Assembly (NCBI GenBank): GCA_002439165.1
Contig: DJTE01000048.1
Location: forward strand, 210,089-274,088
Length of the DNA: 64,000 nt
Direction of reading: 5' to 3'
Source: Chryseobacterium indologenes
Lineage (GTDB): Bacteria > Bacteroidota > Bacteroidia > Flavobacteriales > Weeksellaceae
Shown piece by piece: positions 33,581 to 42,297 of this stretch (position 1 is its first letter; the number at the start of each line of letters is the position of its first letter). Made by a program: the position numbers and the translations under genes. Below the pieces are notes generated by a model. It had not been told where the DNA came from. It was given only the letters and a program-made list of their open reading frames with translations, and searched no databases.

Positions 33581-34777
33581 TCAGGCCGTTTTAAGACGCT
33601 TTTCAGGACTGAAGGCCCGCCAGCCAAACCACACGGCAATCAGAGCAATTCCTGCCCGCATCACTACCATCGGAATGATAGAATCCGATTCTAAAAGACC
33701 GGCCAGCCCTGACAGCAGGAAAGTCACCATCAGCTGCATAAATCCCATCACAGCCGCTGCAGTTCCTCTTCCTTCTTTAAACGGAGACAACGCGTGGGCA
33801 GATGTAATCGGGAACAGGATTCCTATGGCAAGCAGCGACAGATACAGCATTCCGATTTCTAAAGCTACCGGAAGGTTTTCTGCTGCAATAAGGATATGTA
33901 GACTGCAGACCGACAGCAGTAAAACGGTAGCCATAAACAGAAGCTTAGTATCTTTCACTCTCTTAATCAGCTTCGGAGTAAGGTAAGCCGCCGTAATCAG
34001 AGCCAGTGAATTGAACCCGAATATCAGGCTGAATACCCCGCTGGAGAAGCCATGAAGTTTCATAAACAGAAAAGGTGCATTGGAGATATAAATGATCAGG
34101 GAGGCAAAAGCGATACTTCCGATCATGGTATTGCTGATGAAATCTTTATTGGAAAGGATGAACTTCAACTGTTCTTTTAATCCCCTCTCATCTTCTGGTT
34201 TATCCTGAATTGTCATTTTGGAATTGGTTTCGGGAATATACCTGATGACCATAAGCAAGGTAATCATTCCCAATATACCCAGGAACGCAAATGAACTGTT
34301 CCAGCCCCAGAATTTCAGAAATACACTTCCCAGCAATGGAGCAATAATCGGAGCAATACCACTGATCTGGGACTGCTGGGAAAAAATAGCCACCGATTTC
34401 TGCTTATCATACAGATCAATCACAATAGCCCTTCCGATCACAATACCCGCACTTCCTCCAAAAGCCTGAAGAAAACGCATTATCCACAAAACATAAATAT
34501 TGGCGGTAAAAAAGATGGCGGCAGTTCCGGCCATGAAAAGAAGCAATCCGCAGTACAGCATGGGTTTACGTCCCTTCTTATCAGATAAAGGTCCCCAGAG
34601 CAGCTGCCCGAAGGCAAATCCTGCAAAAAACACGGAAATTGAGATCTGAATATGCCCGATATCGGTTTTAAAAATTTGGGCCATACTCGGGAAAGCAGGC
34701 AGATACAGGTCTATACTCAGGGATTCAAGCGTGTTAAGCAGTGCTAAAATAAACACCACAATATTCAAATTCTTCAT
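33581..34777 (-). CDS. Bcr/CflA-family multidrug efflux transporter
   Basis: The start is set at 34777 (MKNLNIVVFILALLNTLESL). The frame runs 42 codons further upstream without membrane character. The 398-residue protein has about twelve membrane helices of the major facilitator type. SIDLYLPAFPSMAQIF in helix 1 and GQLLWGPLSDKKGRKPML (motif A) are typical of the Bcr/CflA drug/H+ antiporters. It probably exports drugs or toxic metabolites across the inner membrane. The AraC gene upstream on the same strand (34947) is its likely regulator. Confidence 0.93.
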   Translation of the reverse strand: MKNLNIVVFILALLNTLESLSIDLYLPAFPSMAQIFKTDIGHIQISISVFFAGFAFGQLLWGPLSDKKGRKPMLYCGLLLFMAGTAAIFFTANIYVLWIMRFLQAFGGSAGIVIGRAIVIDLYDKQKSVAIFSQQSQISGIAPIIAPLLGSVFLKFWGWNSSFAFLGILGMITLLMVIRYIPETNSKMTIQDKPEDERGLKEQLKFILSNKDFISNTMIGSIAFASLIIYISNAPFLFMKLHGFSSGVFSLIFGFNSLALITAAYLTPKLIKRVKDTKLLFMATVLLLSVCSLHILIAAENLPVALEIGMLYLSLLAIGILFPITSAHALSPFKEGRGTAAAVMGFMQLMVTFLLSGLAGLLESDSIIPMVVMRAGIALIAVWFGWRAFSPEKRLKTA

Positions 34778-34946
34778 AAAAATCAATAAGCCTTCACAGG
34801 CGTTTTTTCTGTACGCAAAGTTGCCTGAAAAATTAAACGCTTTCAATAAAAGAACTGAAGGAAGACCAGCACAAACTGAGGATTTATTATCCAACCGTAT
34901 CAATATAGCCTGTTTTTAAGTTAAAATAAAAGAAACATTCTGAGGA

Positions 34947-35765
34947 TCAGGTGCCTTCCTGTTTAAATCCATCCGGATTCTGTCCTGTATGTTTTTTAAA
35001 AAAGCGGGAAAAATAAGACGCATCACTGAAACCCAGTTTAAAAGCAATTTCTTTAACGGTTAAGGCCCCAAAACTAAGTTCTCTTTTAGCCTCAAGCAGA
35101 ATCCGCTGGCCGATCATCTTCTTTACCGTTGTTCCTCTTGAAAGCCGTACAATATCATTAAGATGATGAGGGCTGATTTTTAATTGATCCGCATAAAAAC
35201 GGGTATCTTTATGAGCCATATAGTGTTCCTCTATCAGACTGACCAGTTCCTGAATACGCTGTTTATCTTTTACTGAAGAATCCTGCAGGCTGATCTGTTC
35301 CGAAATAATAATACAGAATGCCTTCAGATAAGTTTTAAGCAGGTCAATACGCGAATCCCCGCCATATTCCTGTTCTATGAGTGAGATAATGCTGCTGCAT
35401 GCCTTTTCACTCTGAATATCCAGAGAAAAAGGAACGCTTCCACCGGTAAGTATGGATTCAATGGCACAGGCTTCTTTGAATATTTCCCTCGAAACAGCAA
35501 GAACATAACCTTTCTCGCCTTTCAGCTTCATATTGAATACCTGACCGGGAGCAATAATACACACCTGCCCGTGATGAAGAACATATTTTTCAAAATCCAG
35601 TTCCAGAAAACTGTTTTCATGAACCTTACCAAACCAGATGATTTCAAAGAAATTGTGCCGGTGAACATCATTGAAGTTCTCCGGGTGTCCCGTTTCCAGG
35701 GTACTGAACTGAAATTCCTCGAAAGTCAGATGATGGACAGGGATATTTTTGTCTGGTAAATTCAT
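34947..35765 (-). CDS. AraC-family regulator, probably of the adjacent efflux gene
   Basis: The 272-residue protein has a cupin-type N-terminal sensor (FNDVHRHNFFEIIWFGKV, GQVCIIAPGQVFNMKLKG). An AraC DNA-binding domain follows (about 172-270), with HTH units containing YADQLKISPHHLNDIVRLSRG and VKEIAFKLGFSDASYFSRFFK, and a closing TGQNPDGFK. It is probably cytoplasmic and ligand-responsive. It lies about 170 bases upstream of the Bcr/CflA gene in the same orientation, a common arrangement for drug-responsive control, but no operator was identified. Confidence 0.92.
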   Translation of the reverse strand: MNLPDKNIPVHHLTFEEFQFSTLETGHPENFNDVHRHNFFEIIWFGKVHENSFLELDFEKYVLHHGQVCIIAPGQVFNMKLKGEKGYVLAVSREIFKEACAIESILTGGSVPFSLDIQSEKACSSIISLIEQEYGGDSRIDLLKTYLKAFCIIISEQISLQDSSVKDKQRIQELVSLIEEHYMAHKDTRFYADQLKISPHHLNDIVRLSRGTTVKKMIGQRILLEAKRELSFGALTVKEIAFKLGFSDASYFSRFFKKHTGQNPDGFKQEGT

Positions 35766-35786
35766 AGATGTAACTCTTCCTAAACA

Positions 35787-35817
35787 AAAACCACAGCAAA
35801 AAAAGTGCTGCGGTTTT
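35787..35817 (-). terminator. Terminator of the thiL gene
   Basis: On the minus strand AAAACCGCAGCA and TGCTGTGGTTTT form a stem with one G-U wobble, followed by TTTTTG. It lies 27 bases after the thiL stop. Confidence 0.8.
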
Positions 35818-35843
35818 CTACAATATTCAAATTAAATATAATT

Positions 35844-36908
35844 TTATGGGTTCTGCCGGCTGCCTAAAAAAGCATCCCAGCCCTGGGCCGTAAGTGCCAC
35901 CAGCTGATTGGATCCTCTTGCGACCATAAAGTTTCCGTCCTCTTTTTCCACCGCATGACCGATAATCGTAAAGTCCGGGTGGTTTTTAATCTTATCAAAA
36001 TCATTGGGTGAAATCGTGAACAGCAGTTCGTAATCTTCACCACCGCTCAAGGCGGTCATTACAGGGTTTAAATTCATTTCATCCGCCGTAGAAATGGTAA
36101 GACTGTCCAGAGGAATTTTCTCTTCATACAGCCTGAAGCCTACTTTTGACTGATCGGAAAGGTGAAGGATCTCAGAAGCCAGACCATCGGAAATATCGAT
36201 CATAGAAGTCGGTTTTATGTCCAGTTCTTCCAGAATCTGTTTAACGTCTGTTCTTGCTTCCGGCTTCAGCTGTCTTTCCAGGATATAATCATAGCCTTCC
36301 ATTTCCGGCTGCATATCCGGGTTGGCAAGATAAACCGCATGCTCTCTTTCGAGGATCTGAAGCCCCATATAAGCTCCGCCCAGGTCTCCGGTAACCACGA
36401 GAAGATCGTTAGGTTTCGCACCGCTTCTTTTTATAATATGCTCTTCGTTTTCAATGCCCACAGCAGTAATGCTCATCACCAGCCCGGAATTGGAGCTTGT
36501 GGTATCTCCTCCTATCAGATCCACGTTGTATCTCGCACAGGCTGCCTGAATCCCTGAATAGATCTCTTCCAGAGCTTCTACCGGGAACCGGCTTGAAACA
36601 GCAAGGGAAACCAGAATCTGCGTAGGAACAGCGTTCATTGCAGCAATATCGCTGAGGTTTACCACCACCGCTTTGTATCCTAAATGTTTTAACGGCACAT
36701 AGCCCAGATTAAAATGCACTCCTTCTGCCAGAACATCTGTGGTAAGGACTACTCTTTTATTTTCAGGATTAATAACGGCAGCATCATCTCCTACCCCTAG
36801 TTCCGAAGAGGTCCGGGTAAGCGGAAAATGCTCAGTCAGGTGCTTAATAAGACCGAATTCTCCCAGTTTTGAGATCGGGGTCAGTTCCTGTGATTTATCT
36901 TCAAACAT
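35844..36908 (-). CDS. thiL: Thiamine-monophosphate kinase
   Basis: The 354-residue protein matches ThiL of the PurM-like superfamily. Family motifs are ELGVGDDAAVI, LTTDVLAEGVHFNLGY, VVNLSDIAAMNAVP, LIGGDTTSS, LVVTGDLGGAYMGLQ, IDISDGLASEI and ALSGGEDYELLF. The enzyme phosphorylates thiamine phosphate to thiamine diphosphate in the cytoplasm. The length is usual. It stands alone apart from a possible shared transcript with the thioesterase gene 85 bases upstream. No thiamine riboswitch is seen in that gap. Confidence 0.96.
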   Translation of the reverse strand: MFEDKSQELTPISKLGEFGLIKHLTEHFPLTRTSSELGVGDDAAVINPENKRVVLTTDVLAEGVHFNLGYVPLKHLGYKAVVVNLSDIAAMNAVPTQILVSLAVSSRFPVEALEEIYSGIQAACARYNVDLIGGDTTSSNSGLVMSITAVGIENEEHIIKRSGAKPNDLLVVTGDLGGAYMGLQILEREHAVYLANPDMQPEMEGYDYILERQLKPEARTDVKQILEELDIKPTSMIDISDGLASEILHLSDQSKVGFRLYEEKIPLDSLTISTADEMNLNPVMTALSGGEDYELLFTISPNDFDKIKNHPDFTIIGHAVEKEDGNFMVARGSNQLVALTAQGWDAFLGSRQNP

Positions 36909-36993
36909 ATTTTCTTGTATTAATGTTCAGTGTAAAATGGAATAATGGCTGATCTGTTCAGAAGCATTAAAACCATGAATTCTGAACTTTGAA

Positions 36994-37488
36994 TTATTTA
37001 GTAAATTCTGCCGGATCGATATTATGTGGGTGGAAAGGTAACTTTTTGAAATCTTCTTTACTCAGCACCACTGTTTCCGGGCTTTTATATTTATTCATGG
37101 CTTCTACCACATCATCCGGCGGTGTGGTCATTTTTCTCAGCATCATATCGATCCACACCCCTGTTGCTTCAGCGGTGGCACAGTGTACCCCATCCGGAGT
37201 ATAGAACTTGTGAAGGAAGCGGTAGATCGCGGAATCGTCGGAACATCCGTCAATTTCCACACTTACAATAACCGTCTGGTCAGCATAGATTTCTTTAAAG
37301 AAAGAATACCTTTCATGCAGGATCACAGGCCCTATTCCCCACCTGCTTAGCTGGGTAACTCCCATTTTTTCTTTGGTCATAAAAGCCATTCTGGCCTGGG
37401 CACAGTACTGAACGTATGATGAATTGGCCAGGTGCTTGTTGGCATCAAGATCACTCCAGCGTACTTCGAATGTATGGTAAAAAATCAT
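36994..37488 (-). CDS. Hotdog-fold acyl-CoA thioesterase
   Basis: The 164-residue protein matches the 4-hydroxybenzoyl-CoA/YbgC-like thioesterase group. The active-site stretch is RWSDLDANKHLANSSYVQYC, followed by GPVILHERYSFFKEIYADQ and a strand ending ATGVWIDM. Such enzymes hydrolyse acyl-CoA thioesters; the substrate cannot be read here. It has no signal peptide. A -7 box lies at 37526-37533 and a divergent flavoprotein gene starts 114 bases away. Confidence 0.88.
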   Translation of the reverse strand: MIFYHTFEVRWSDLDANKHLANSSYVQYCAQARMAFMTKEKMGVTQLSRWGIGPVILHERYSFFKEIYADQTVIVSVEIDGCSDDSAIYRFLHKFYTPDGVHCATAEATGVWIDMMLRKMTTPPDDVVEAMNKYKSPETVVLSKEDFKKLPFHPHNIDPAEFTK

Positions 37489-37525
37489 GTAAAAGTCGTT
37501 TTTAGTATGATTAAATTATAATCTT

Positions 37526-37568
37526 CAAAAATACTCAAATAAGATGGTTTATAAAAATTGTACTTTTG
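37526..37568. promoter_or_regulatory. Divergent -7 boxes of the thioesterase and flavoprotein genes
   Basis: TATTTTTG on the minus strand (37533-37526) and TACTTTTG on the plus strand (37561-37568) both match TAnnTTTG. They point away from each other toward the genes at 37488 and 37602. Confidence 0.55.
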
Positions 37569-37601
37569 GAAAAATAATCTTCAGCATAAGATTACCTATA
37601 C

Positions 37602-38804
37602 ATGAAAAAGATCATCATTATCGGAGGCGGTGCAGCAGGATTTTTCTGTGCATCGAATCTTGACGGAAAAAAATATCATATCACCATTCTGGAACAGAAT
37701 TCGGATGTTCTGCAGAAGGTAAAGATCTCCGGCGGCGGGAGATGTAACGTTACGCACGCCTGCTTCGATCCCCGGGAACTGGTTCGGTTTTATCCCAGAG
37801 GTCATAAAGAACTTTTAAGTGTTTTCACTAAGTTTCAGCCCGGAGACACGATGGAGTGGTTCGATCAGCGCAATGTTCCGCTGAAAATTGAAAACGACAA
37901 CAGAACTTTTCCTGAAAGCAATTCTTCCCAGACTATCATCAACACGTTCCTGAATGAAGTTCAGAAGAAAAATATTGAAGTAAAAACCAAATGCACGGTC
38001 AGGGAAATTGAGAAACAGGATGAGCAGTATCTGATCAAAACCAATTCCGGTGATTTCGAAGCGGATTATGTGGTTTATACCACCGGAAGCTCCCCAAAAT
38101 CATTGAAAATCGTTGAAAATCTGGGCCATAAAATCGTAGATCTTGTTCCTTCTCTTTTTACGTTTAATATTAAAGATGAACTTTTAAAAGATCTTCCGGG
38201 AACCAGTTTTGAAAATGCCGGTATATCGATCCCCCAACTGAAAACAGATGAAAGCGGGCCATTGCTGATTACCCATTGGGGACTTTCCGGACCTGCAGTT
38301 CTGAAGATTTCCGCATGGGAAGCCATTAGTCTTGCAAAATTGAAGTATAACTTTGAGATTGAGGTTAATTTTATTTCCATAGCCATCGATGATGCTGAAG
38401 AAGTTTTTCAGCGCTTTAAGCAGAATAATCCTAAAAAATCTATCGGACAAGCTAAAATCTTTGATATTACCAACAGATTCTGGCAAAAAATCCTGGATAT
38501 TTCCAAAATAGACCTCAACAAACAGGTGGCTAATATTTCAGGAAAGGAAATGCAGAAAATACTGGAAAATCTCTGTAAAAAGAAATTTCAGGTGACCGGA
38601 AAATCAACTTTTAAAGATGAATTTGTAACCGCCGGGGGCGTTGATTTAAAAGAGATTAACTTTAAAAACATGACCTCAAAACTGCTTCCGAACTTTTATA
38701 TTGCCGGTGAAGTGCTGAACATTGATGCGGTGACCGGAGGATTTAATTTTCAGGCCTGCTGGAGTGAAGGATGGCTGATTGCTCAGGATTTAAATACTTT
38801 ATAA
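37602..38804 (+). CDS. HI0933/BaiN-type FAD-dependent oxidoreductase
   Basis: The 400-residue protein opens with the dinucleotide fold IIIIGGGAAGFFCASNL. It has the family motif KISGGGRCNVTH near residue 43, a second fold segment (VYTTGSSPKS), and the C-terminal FAD contact (IAGEVLNIDAVTGGFNFQACWSEG split around 380). Proteins of this group (HI0933, YhiN, BaiN) are flavoproteins of uncertain substrate. Length is normal. It is followed two bases later by a TonB-C-like gene and then a membrane protein and lipoproteins, probably one transcript to 41200. Confidence 0.93.
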   Translation: MKKIIIIGGGAAGFFCASNLDGKKYHITILEQNSDVLQKVKISGGGRCNVTHACFDPRELVRFYPRGHKELLSVFTKFQPGDTMEWFDQRNVPLKIENDNRTFPESNSSQTIINTFLNEVQKKNIEVKTKCTVREIEKQDEQYLIKTNSGDFEADYVVYTTGSSPKSLKIVENLGHKIVDLVPSLFTFNIKDELLKDLPGTSFENAGISIPQLKTDESGPLLITHWGLSGPAVLKISAWEAISLAKLKYNFEIEVNFISIAIDDAEEVFQRFKQNNPKKSIGQAKIFDITNRFWQKILDISKIDLNKQVANISGKEMQKILENLCKKKFQVTGKSTFKDEFVTAGGVDLKEINFKNMTSKLLPNFYIAGEVLNIDAVTGGFNFQACWSEGWLIAQDLNTL

Positions 38805-38806
38805 CG

Positions 38807-39220
38807 ATGAAAAAATTATCATTATTGCTGTTTCTGATCGGATCTAGCTTCGCGTTTACTCAGGTAAAAGAAACTGAAACCATACCGACACAGGATCAAC
38901 CTGAAGAAACGCTTTTCTCAAAAGATGATAAGCCCGCAGAATATCCCGGGGGAATGATGGCACTTCGTAAAGATGTCGCAGATAAAATAAAAACGAACAG
39001 AATAAGACCTATAAAAGGCATACTTGTCTCGAAAGCAAAATTTATATTTAATATCAAAGGTAAAATAGAAAATATAGTAGTAACCGGGGATCATCCCGAT
39101 CTTAACAGAGAAATAGAAAGAGCCATAAAATCGCTAAAAACCAGATGGAAACCCGCAGAGTCCCGTGGAATTATAGTCCGCAGCTATTATAGTTTTCCTG
39201 TTACCTTAGAATTTGAATAA
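38807..39220 (+). CDS. Exported protein with TonB-C-like domain
   Basis: The start at 38807, two bases after the previous stop, gives a signal peptide (MKKLSLLLFLIGSSFAFTQ). The 137-residue product contains PAEYPGGMMALRKDVADKI and a TonB-C pattern (AKFIFNIKGKIENIVVTG, AIKSLKTRWKPAESRGIIV, closing FPVTLEFE). No membrane anchor or proline-rich arm is present. It closely resembles the protein at 40787 in layout. It lies inside the 37602-41200 gene string. Function unknown. Confidence 0.8.
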   Translation: MKKLSLLLFLIGSSFAFTQVKETETIPTQDQPEETLFSKDDKPAEYPGGMMALRKDVADKIKTNRIRPIKGILVSKAKFIFNIKGKIENIVVTGDHPDLNREIERAIKSLKTRWKPAESRGIIVRSYYSFPVTLEFE

Positions 39221-39226
39221 CGAACA

Positions 39227-39865
39227 ATGCTATCTGTTAAAAGAAATACATCTGCCCTTTTTAAAATCCTTCTTATCATTGGATTCGGATATTTCTTTTG
39301 GCTGATGCTGAAGATCACATTAGAATATATTCCTCTGGACCCTAATGTCAGCTTTTTAATGATCAAGCAGACTGAAGTTCACGAGAGACCGGAATACCTC
39401 TGGTTTTTCTATACCCACGTCTACACCAGTATTTTTGTACTGCTTTCCGGGTTTCTGGCTATTCTCAGAAAGAACTTCGGGATCAACCAATTTCACCGTA
39501 CCACCGGAAAAATTTATATTTTCCTGATCCTGATCTGTGCGGCTCCTTCCGGAATTTATATGGGAATCTTTGCAAATGGCGGCATTTTATCGAAAATTTC
39601 ATTCGTCATACTCGGAATACTGTGGTGGGTTACCACTTTCAAAGCCTACCAGCTGGCAAGAAGGAAACGTTTTACGGAACATAAACACTGGATGTGGCGG
39701 AGTTTCGCCCTTACTTTATCTGCTGTTACTTTGCGGATGTGGAAGGTTATTATCGTATATTTATTCCATCCGGACCCAATGGATGTTTACCAGATTATTG
39801 CATGGCTCGGCTGGGTTCCCAATATCCTTTTAATTGAATACTTAATCTCAAAAAAACATATATGA
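39227..39865 (+). CDS. DUF2306-family integral membrane protein
   Basis: The 212-residue protein has about six membrane helices. Family-type motifs are HVYTSIFVLLSGFLAI, FHRTTGKIYIFLIL, and HKHWMWRSFALTLSAVTLR, in which conserved His and Arg may bind heme or a cofactor. It matches DUF2306 by recollection of these motifs. The role is unknown. It overlaps the YARHG lipoprotein gene by four bases (ATGA), so translation is coupled. Confidence 0.85.
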   Translation: MLSVKRNTSALFKILLIIGFGYFFWLMLKITLEYIPLDPNVSFLMIKQTEVHERPEYLWFFYTHVYTSIFVLLSGFLAILRKNFGINQFHRTTGKIYIFLILICAAPSGIYMGIFANGGILSKISFVILGILWWVTTFKAYQLARRKRFTEHKHWMWRSFALTLSAVTLRMWKVIIVYLFHPDPMDVYQIIAWLGWVPNILLIEYLISKKHI

Positions 39866-40776
39866 AAATCTCACATTACACCCTTGCCTCTTTGCTGGCG
39901 GTTACGATGTTAAGCTGTAAAAAAGAAGCCAAAACCACCGGAAAGACACAGGATTCCGTGGTGGCGAAAAAAGACTCCGCTGTTATCCCGGAAGTTCACA
40001 AAGAATATTACGGAATCTATACCGGGGAATTTGCCGGAATGGAAAAAATGACTGATGAAGACGGGTCTGAGTTTGACGGAACCGTTTACAAAAGAATCTC
40101 TCTGAAAATCAACAGGATTACAGCAGACAGTGTATACGGACAGAGCATCGTGAACGGAAACCAGCGTCCGGTAAGAGGTATTTTCAACGAAACGTCAAAG
40201 TCCTTCGTTCTGGATGAACCCGGAAACGATAAAACAGACGGCAGATTCGAAGTAAAGCTGCAAGGCGACAGCATGACCGGAAAATGGAATGCTTTTAATA
40301 CAAAGGCGGTAAAAGCTCCCCTGAAAACAATAAAATTGACCCGAAAGGAGTTTGTTTACAACCCGAATTTTATGCTTAATCCGGATTCTGAGCTTGTAGA
40401 CTGGAGCAATCCTAAGGATTTTGTAGAAAAATATACGGACAGTGACGGTAAAACGGAAAGCTACACCACTTCCAAAAACCGGGTGGCTTCCGACGCGGTA
40501 TTCAAGCTGAATGCTTCAAAGCAGAAACTGACGGAAAAAGACCTTAAAAACCTGCGTAAACTGGATCTTGAGATCATTAAAAATTCTGTTTTTGCAAGAC
40601 ACGGCTACTCCTTCAAAAAAGAGACTTACAGATACTTTTTTGAACAGACGGACTGGTATATTTCCGTTTCCAATAATGTAGATAAAGATCTTTCCCCTAT
40701 GGAAAAAGAAAATGTGGCGCTGCTTAACCGGTTTATTAAATATGCTGAAGATAAATATGACAGTTTTGGAAGATAA
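39862..40776 (+). CDS. YARHG-domain lipoprotein
   Basis: The 304-residue product has a lipoprotein signal with lipobox MLSC (Cys 19). A beta domain (YYGIYTGEFAGMEKM) is followed by a C-terminal YARHG domain (about 225-300) with IIKNSVFARHGYSFKKETYR and YFFEQTDWYI. YARHG domains occur in extracellular proteins of many bacteria and are thought to bind cell-wall or other surface ligands. It should be membrane-anchored. It is coupled to the DUF2306 gene and followed by a TonB-C-like gene. Confidence 0.88.
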   Translation: MKISHYTLASLLAVTMLSCKKEAKTTGKTQDSVVAKKDSAVIPEVHKEYYGIYTGEFAGMEKMTDEDGSEFDGTVYKRISLKINRITADSVYGQSIVNGNQRPVRGIFNETSKSFVLDEPGNDKTDGRFEVKLQGDSMTGKWNAFNTKAVKAPLKTIKLTRKEFVYNPNFMLNPDSELVDWSNPKDFVEKYTDSDGKTESYTTSKNRVASDAVFKLNASKQKLTEKDLKNLRKLDLEIIKNSVFARHGYSFKKETYRYFFEQTDWYISVSNNVDKDLSPMEKENVALLNRFIKYAEDKYDSFGR

Positions 40777-40786
40777 TGTTACCCCG

Positions 40787-41200
40787 ATGAAAAAGTACCT
40801 GATTTTTATGGTGATGTTCTGGGCTGTTTCAGTTTCTGCCCAGATAACTCCACCTCCGGCTGAACCGTTACCTAAAGCATCTGCTGACACACTCGCCAAC
40901 TTTAAAAACCCGGAGTTTCCCGGCGGACACAGAGTTTTTGCCCAGCAGATCATGAAAAATTTCCGTACCGCCATTCCTGCCAGACAGGATATAAGAACCG
41001 CAAGAGTCATTGCGGTCTTTACCGTAGAACCGGATGGCAGCATGAGCAGTTTCGTCATAGAATCTTCTGAAAATGAGCTCGTAAAAGATGAATTCCTGAG
41101 AGCCCTGAAAATGGTAACCACCCGGTGGGTTCCCGCAGAGAAAGACGGAGTAAAAGTGAAGGCCAGAATGAGACAGCCTCTTGTTTTTGTTCTTGAATAG
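40787..41200 (+). CDS. Exported protein with TonB-C-like domain
   Basis: The start at 40787 gives a signal peptide (MKKYLIFMVMFWAVSVSAQ). Longer in-frame starts overlap the previous gene and are not signal-like. The 137-residue product has NPEFPGGHRVFAQQI and a TonB-C pattern (VIAVFTVEPDGSMSSFVIES, TTRWVPAEKDGVKVKARM, QPLVFVLE). It shares the P-E-(Y/F)-P-G-G and R-W-x-P-A-E motifs with 38807. It is the last gene of the string. It has no anchor helix, so it is unlikely to transduce energy alone. Confidence 0.8.
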   Translation: MKKYLIFMVMFWAVSVSAQITPPPAEPLPKASADTLANFKNPEFPGGHRVFAQQIMKNFRTAIPARQDIRTARVIAVFTVEPDGSMSSFVIESSENELVKDEFLRALKMVTTRWVPAEKDGVKVKARMRQPLVFVLE

Positions 41201-41290
41201 AGAGAGGATAGAAGTTACACCTTGTCGCGGACATTTCATATGCTCCCGGCCGGAAAACGTTGATCCTTCCTGCCTGGGAATCAGCCCAAT

Positions 41291-41689
41291 CTATACCGGG
41301 TTAACCTCATCTGTTTTTTGAGGCTTAAACTTCACCAATAGATACAGAATCAGGCATCCTGCCGCATAGCACAATATATCAATCCATGAAAATGAATTTC
41401 CGATAACAATATACATCAGGCTTCCAGGACGGAAGCCTAATTTTTCTGCAATTTTAAAATACTGGGCAAACTCTACCAGAAAAGAAAATATAAGAATTCC
41501 CAGGATCAGCCTTTCATTATTTATCCTGATAAAGCTTTTCACCAGCGTATACAGGAGCATAACCACAATAACATCTCCCAGATAGGCTCTTACGAAGAAT
41601 ATACCCGCCAGTTTGGTCGCGATAAGAACTTCGGTCAAAAAAATAAACACGGTCAGGAGAAAGTATTTCAGACTGAATTTTAATTTCAT
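41291..41689 (-). CDS. DUF2809-family membrane protein
   Basis: From the ATG at 41689 the 132-residue protein (MKLKFSLKYFLLTVFIFLTE) has four membrane helices. Motifs are GIFFVRAYLGDVIVVMLLY, FSFLVEFAQYF and GSLMYIVIGNSFSWIDILCYAAG, as in the DUF2809 family (VanZ-like appearance). An upstream in-frame start at 41767 adds a non-membrane tail and is less likely. It is convergent with the 37602-41200 string. Function is unknown. Confidence 0.82.
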   Translation of the reverse strand: MKLKFSLKYFLLTVFIFLTEVLIATKLAGIFFVRAYLGDVIVVMLLYTLVKSFIRINNERLILGILIFSFLVEFAQYFKIAEKLGFRPGSLMYIVIGNSFSWIDILCYAAGCLILYLLVKFKPQKTDEVNPV

Positions 41690-41706
41690 TTGGGGTAAAG
41701 ATTGGT

Positions 41707-42017
41707 TATGTTTAGTTTTTAATCTCTCCGGATATTTCCGGTAAAAATATAAAAAGCAAATCAACAATAAGGCTTTTTTGCTAAATAACCTGCTTCCCGG
41801 GCAGGAATGATGGAAGAAGGCTGAAAGTCACTGTAAGATATGAGATTATCTTAAAAAGATGAACACTTATTACCGGAGGGCCTTCATAACTTTCCTCTTC
41901 AAGGCTGTATCAAGGAAAAAATTCCTATCCCGAACTGAGCCTGAACCAACAGAGCACAAAACAACGTAACAAACTGACAACAAACCACATAAAACTATTT
42001 TAAAGTTGTTTTCCCAC
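41707..42017. other. Intergenic region upstream of the first GG-leader peptide
   Basis: This stretch shows no gene. A patch near 41805-41835 (GGAATGATGGAAGAAGGCTG) resembles low-complexity GGAAG repeats often found between genes in Chryseobacterium. Confidence 0.35.
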
Positions 42018-42046
42018 CTGCTTTTCACAAAAAAGCAGTACCTTTA
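42018..42046 (+). promoter_or_regulatory. Inverted repeat and -7-like box before a GG-leader peptide gene
   Basis: CTGCTTTT and AAAAGCAG (42018-42025 and 42031-42038) form a perfect eight-base inverted repeat around CACAA. It abuts TACCTTTA (42039-42046), one mismatch from TAnnTTTG. A dyad covering the spacer of a promoter is a typical repressor site. Confidence 0.5.
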
Positions 42047-42073
42047 TGTTACCAATCATAAAAGTTTTATCTC

Positions 42074-42232
42074 ATGAAAGCATTAAAACAACAGACTTTA
42101 GCCAGAAAGGCTTTGAAAGAAATTAACGGCGGAGCTCCTCTGTGCCGTCCGGGAACATGCTATTTTCCCAACGGAAGGCCCTACCCGGGAACCGTATATT
42201 CCAACGGGTCCTGCTGTTCAAGCCCTGAATAA
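42074..42232 (+). CDS. Double-glycine leader peptide with Cx4C...CC core
   Basis: A 52-residue frame has the leader MKALKQQTLARKALKEINGG, ending in the LKEINGG form of double-glycine leaders cut by C39-type peptidases. The 32-residue core has cysteines 24, 29, 47 and 48 (pattern C-x4-C-x17-CC) and is rich in Gly, Pro and Ser. A promoter-like site with a dyad lies upstream and a strong terminator downstream. It probably yields a small exported disulfide-bonded or modified peptide. No transporter is in the window. The same core pattern occurs at 43656. Confidence 0.8.
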   Translation: MKALKQQTLARKALKEINGGAPLCRPGTCYFPNGRPYPGTVYSNGSCCSSPE

Positions 42233-42249
42233 CAAAAAAATCATTAAAA

Positions 42250-42286
42250 AAAATCAACCGGCTTATGTATTGCCGGTTGATTTTTT
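42250..42286. terminator. Bidirectional terminator
   Basis: AAATCAACCGGC and GCCGGTTGATTT form a 12-base perfect stem with a nine-base loop and T-runs on both sides. It ends the peptide gene at 42232 and the convergent thioredoxin-like gene at 42298. Confidence 0.9.
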
Positions 42287-42297
42287 ATGGAAAGGTT

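Noticed and set aside
33369..33986. 205-codon rightward frame across the cysteine-rich peptide gene and the transporter
   Set aside because: It crosses a terminator and runs antisense to the Bcr/CflA gene.
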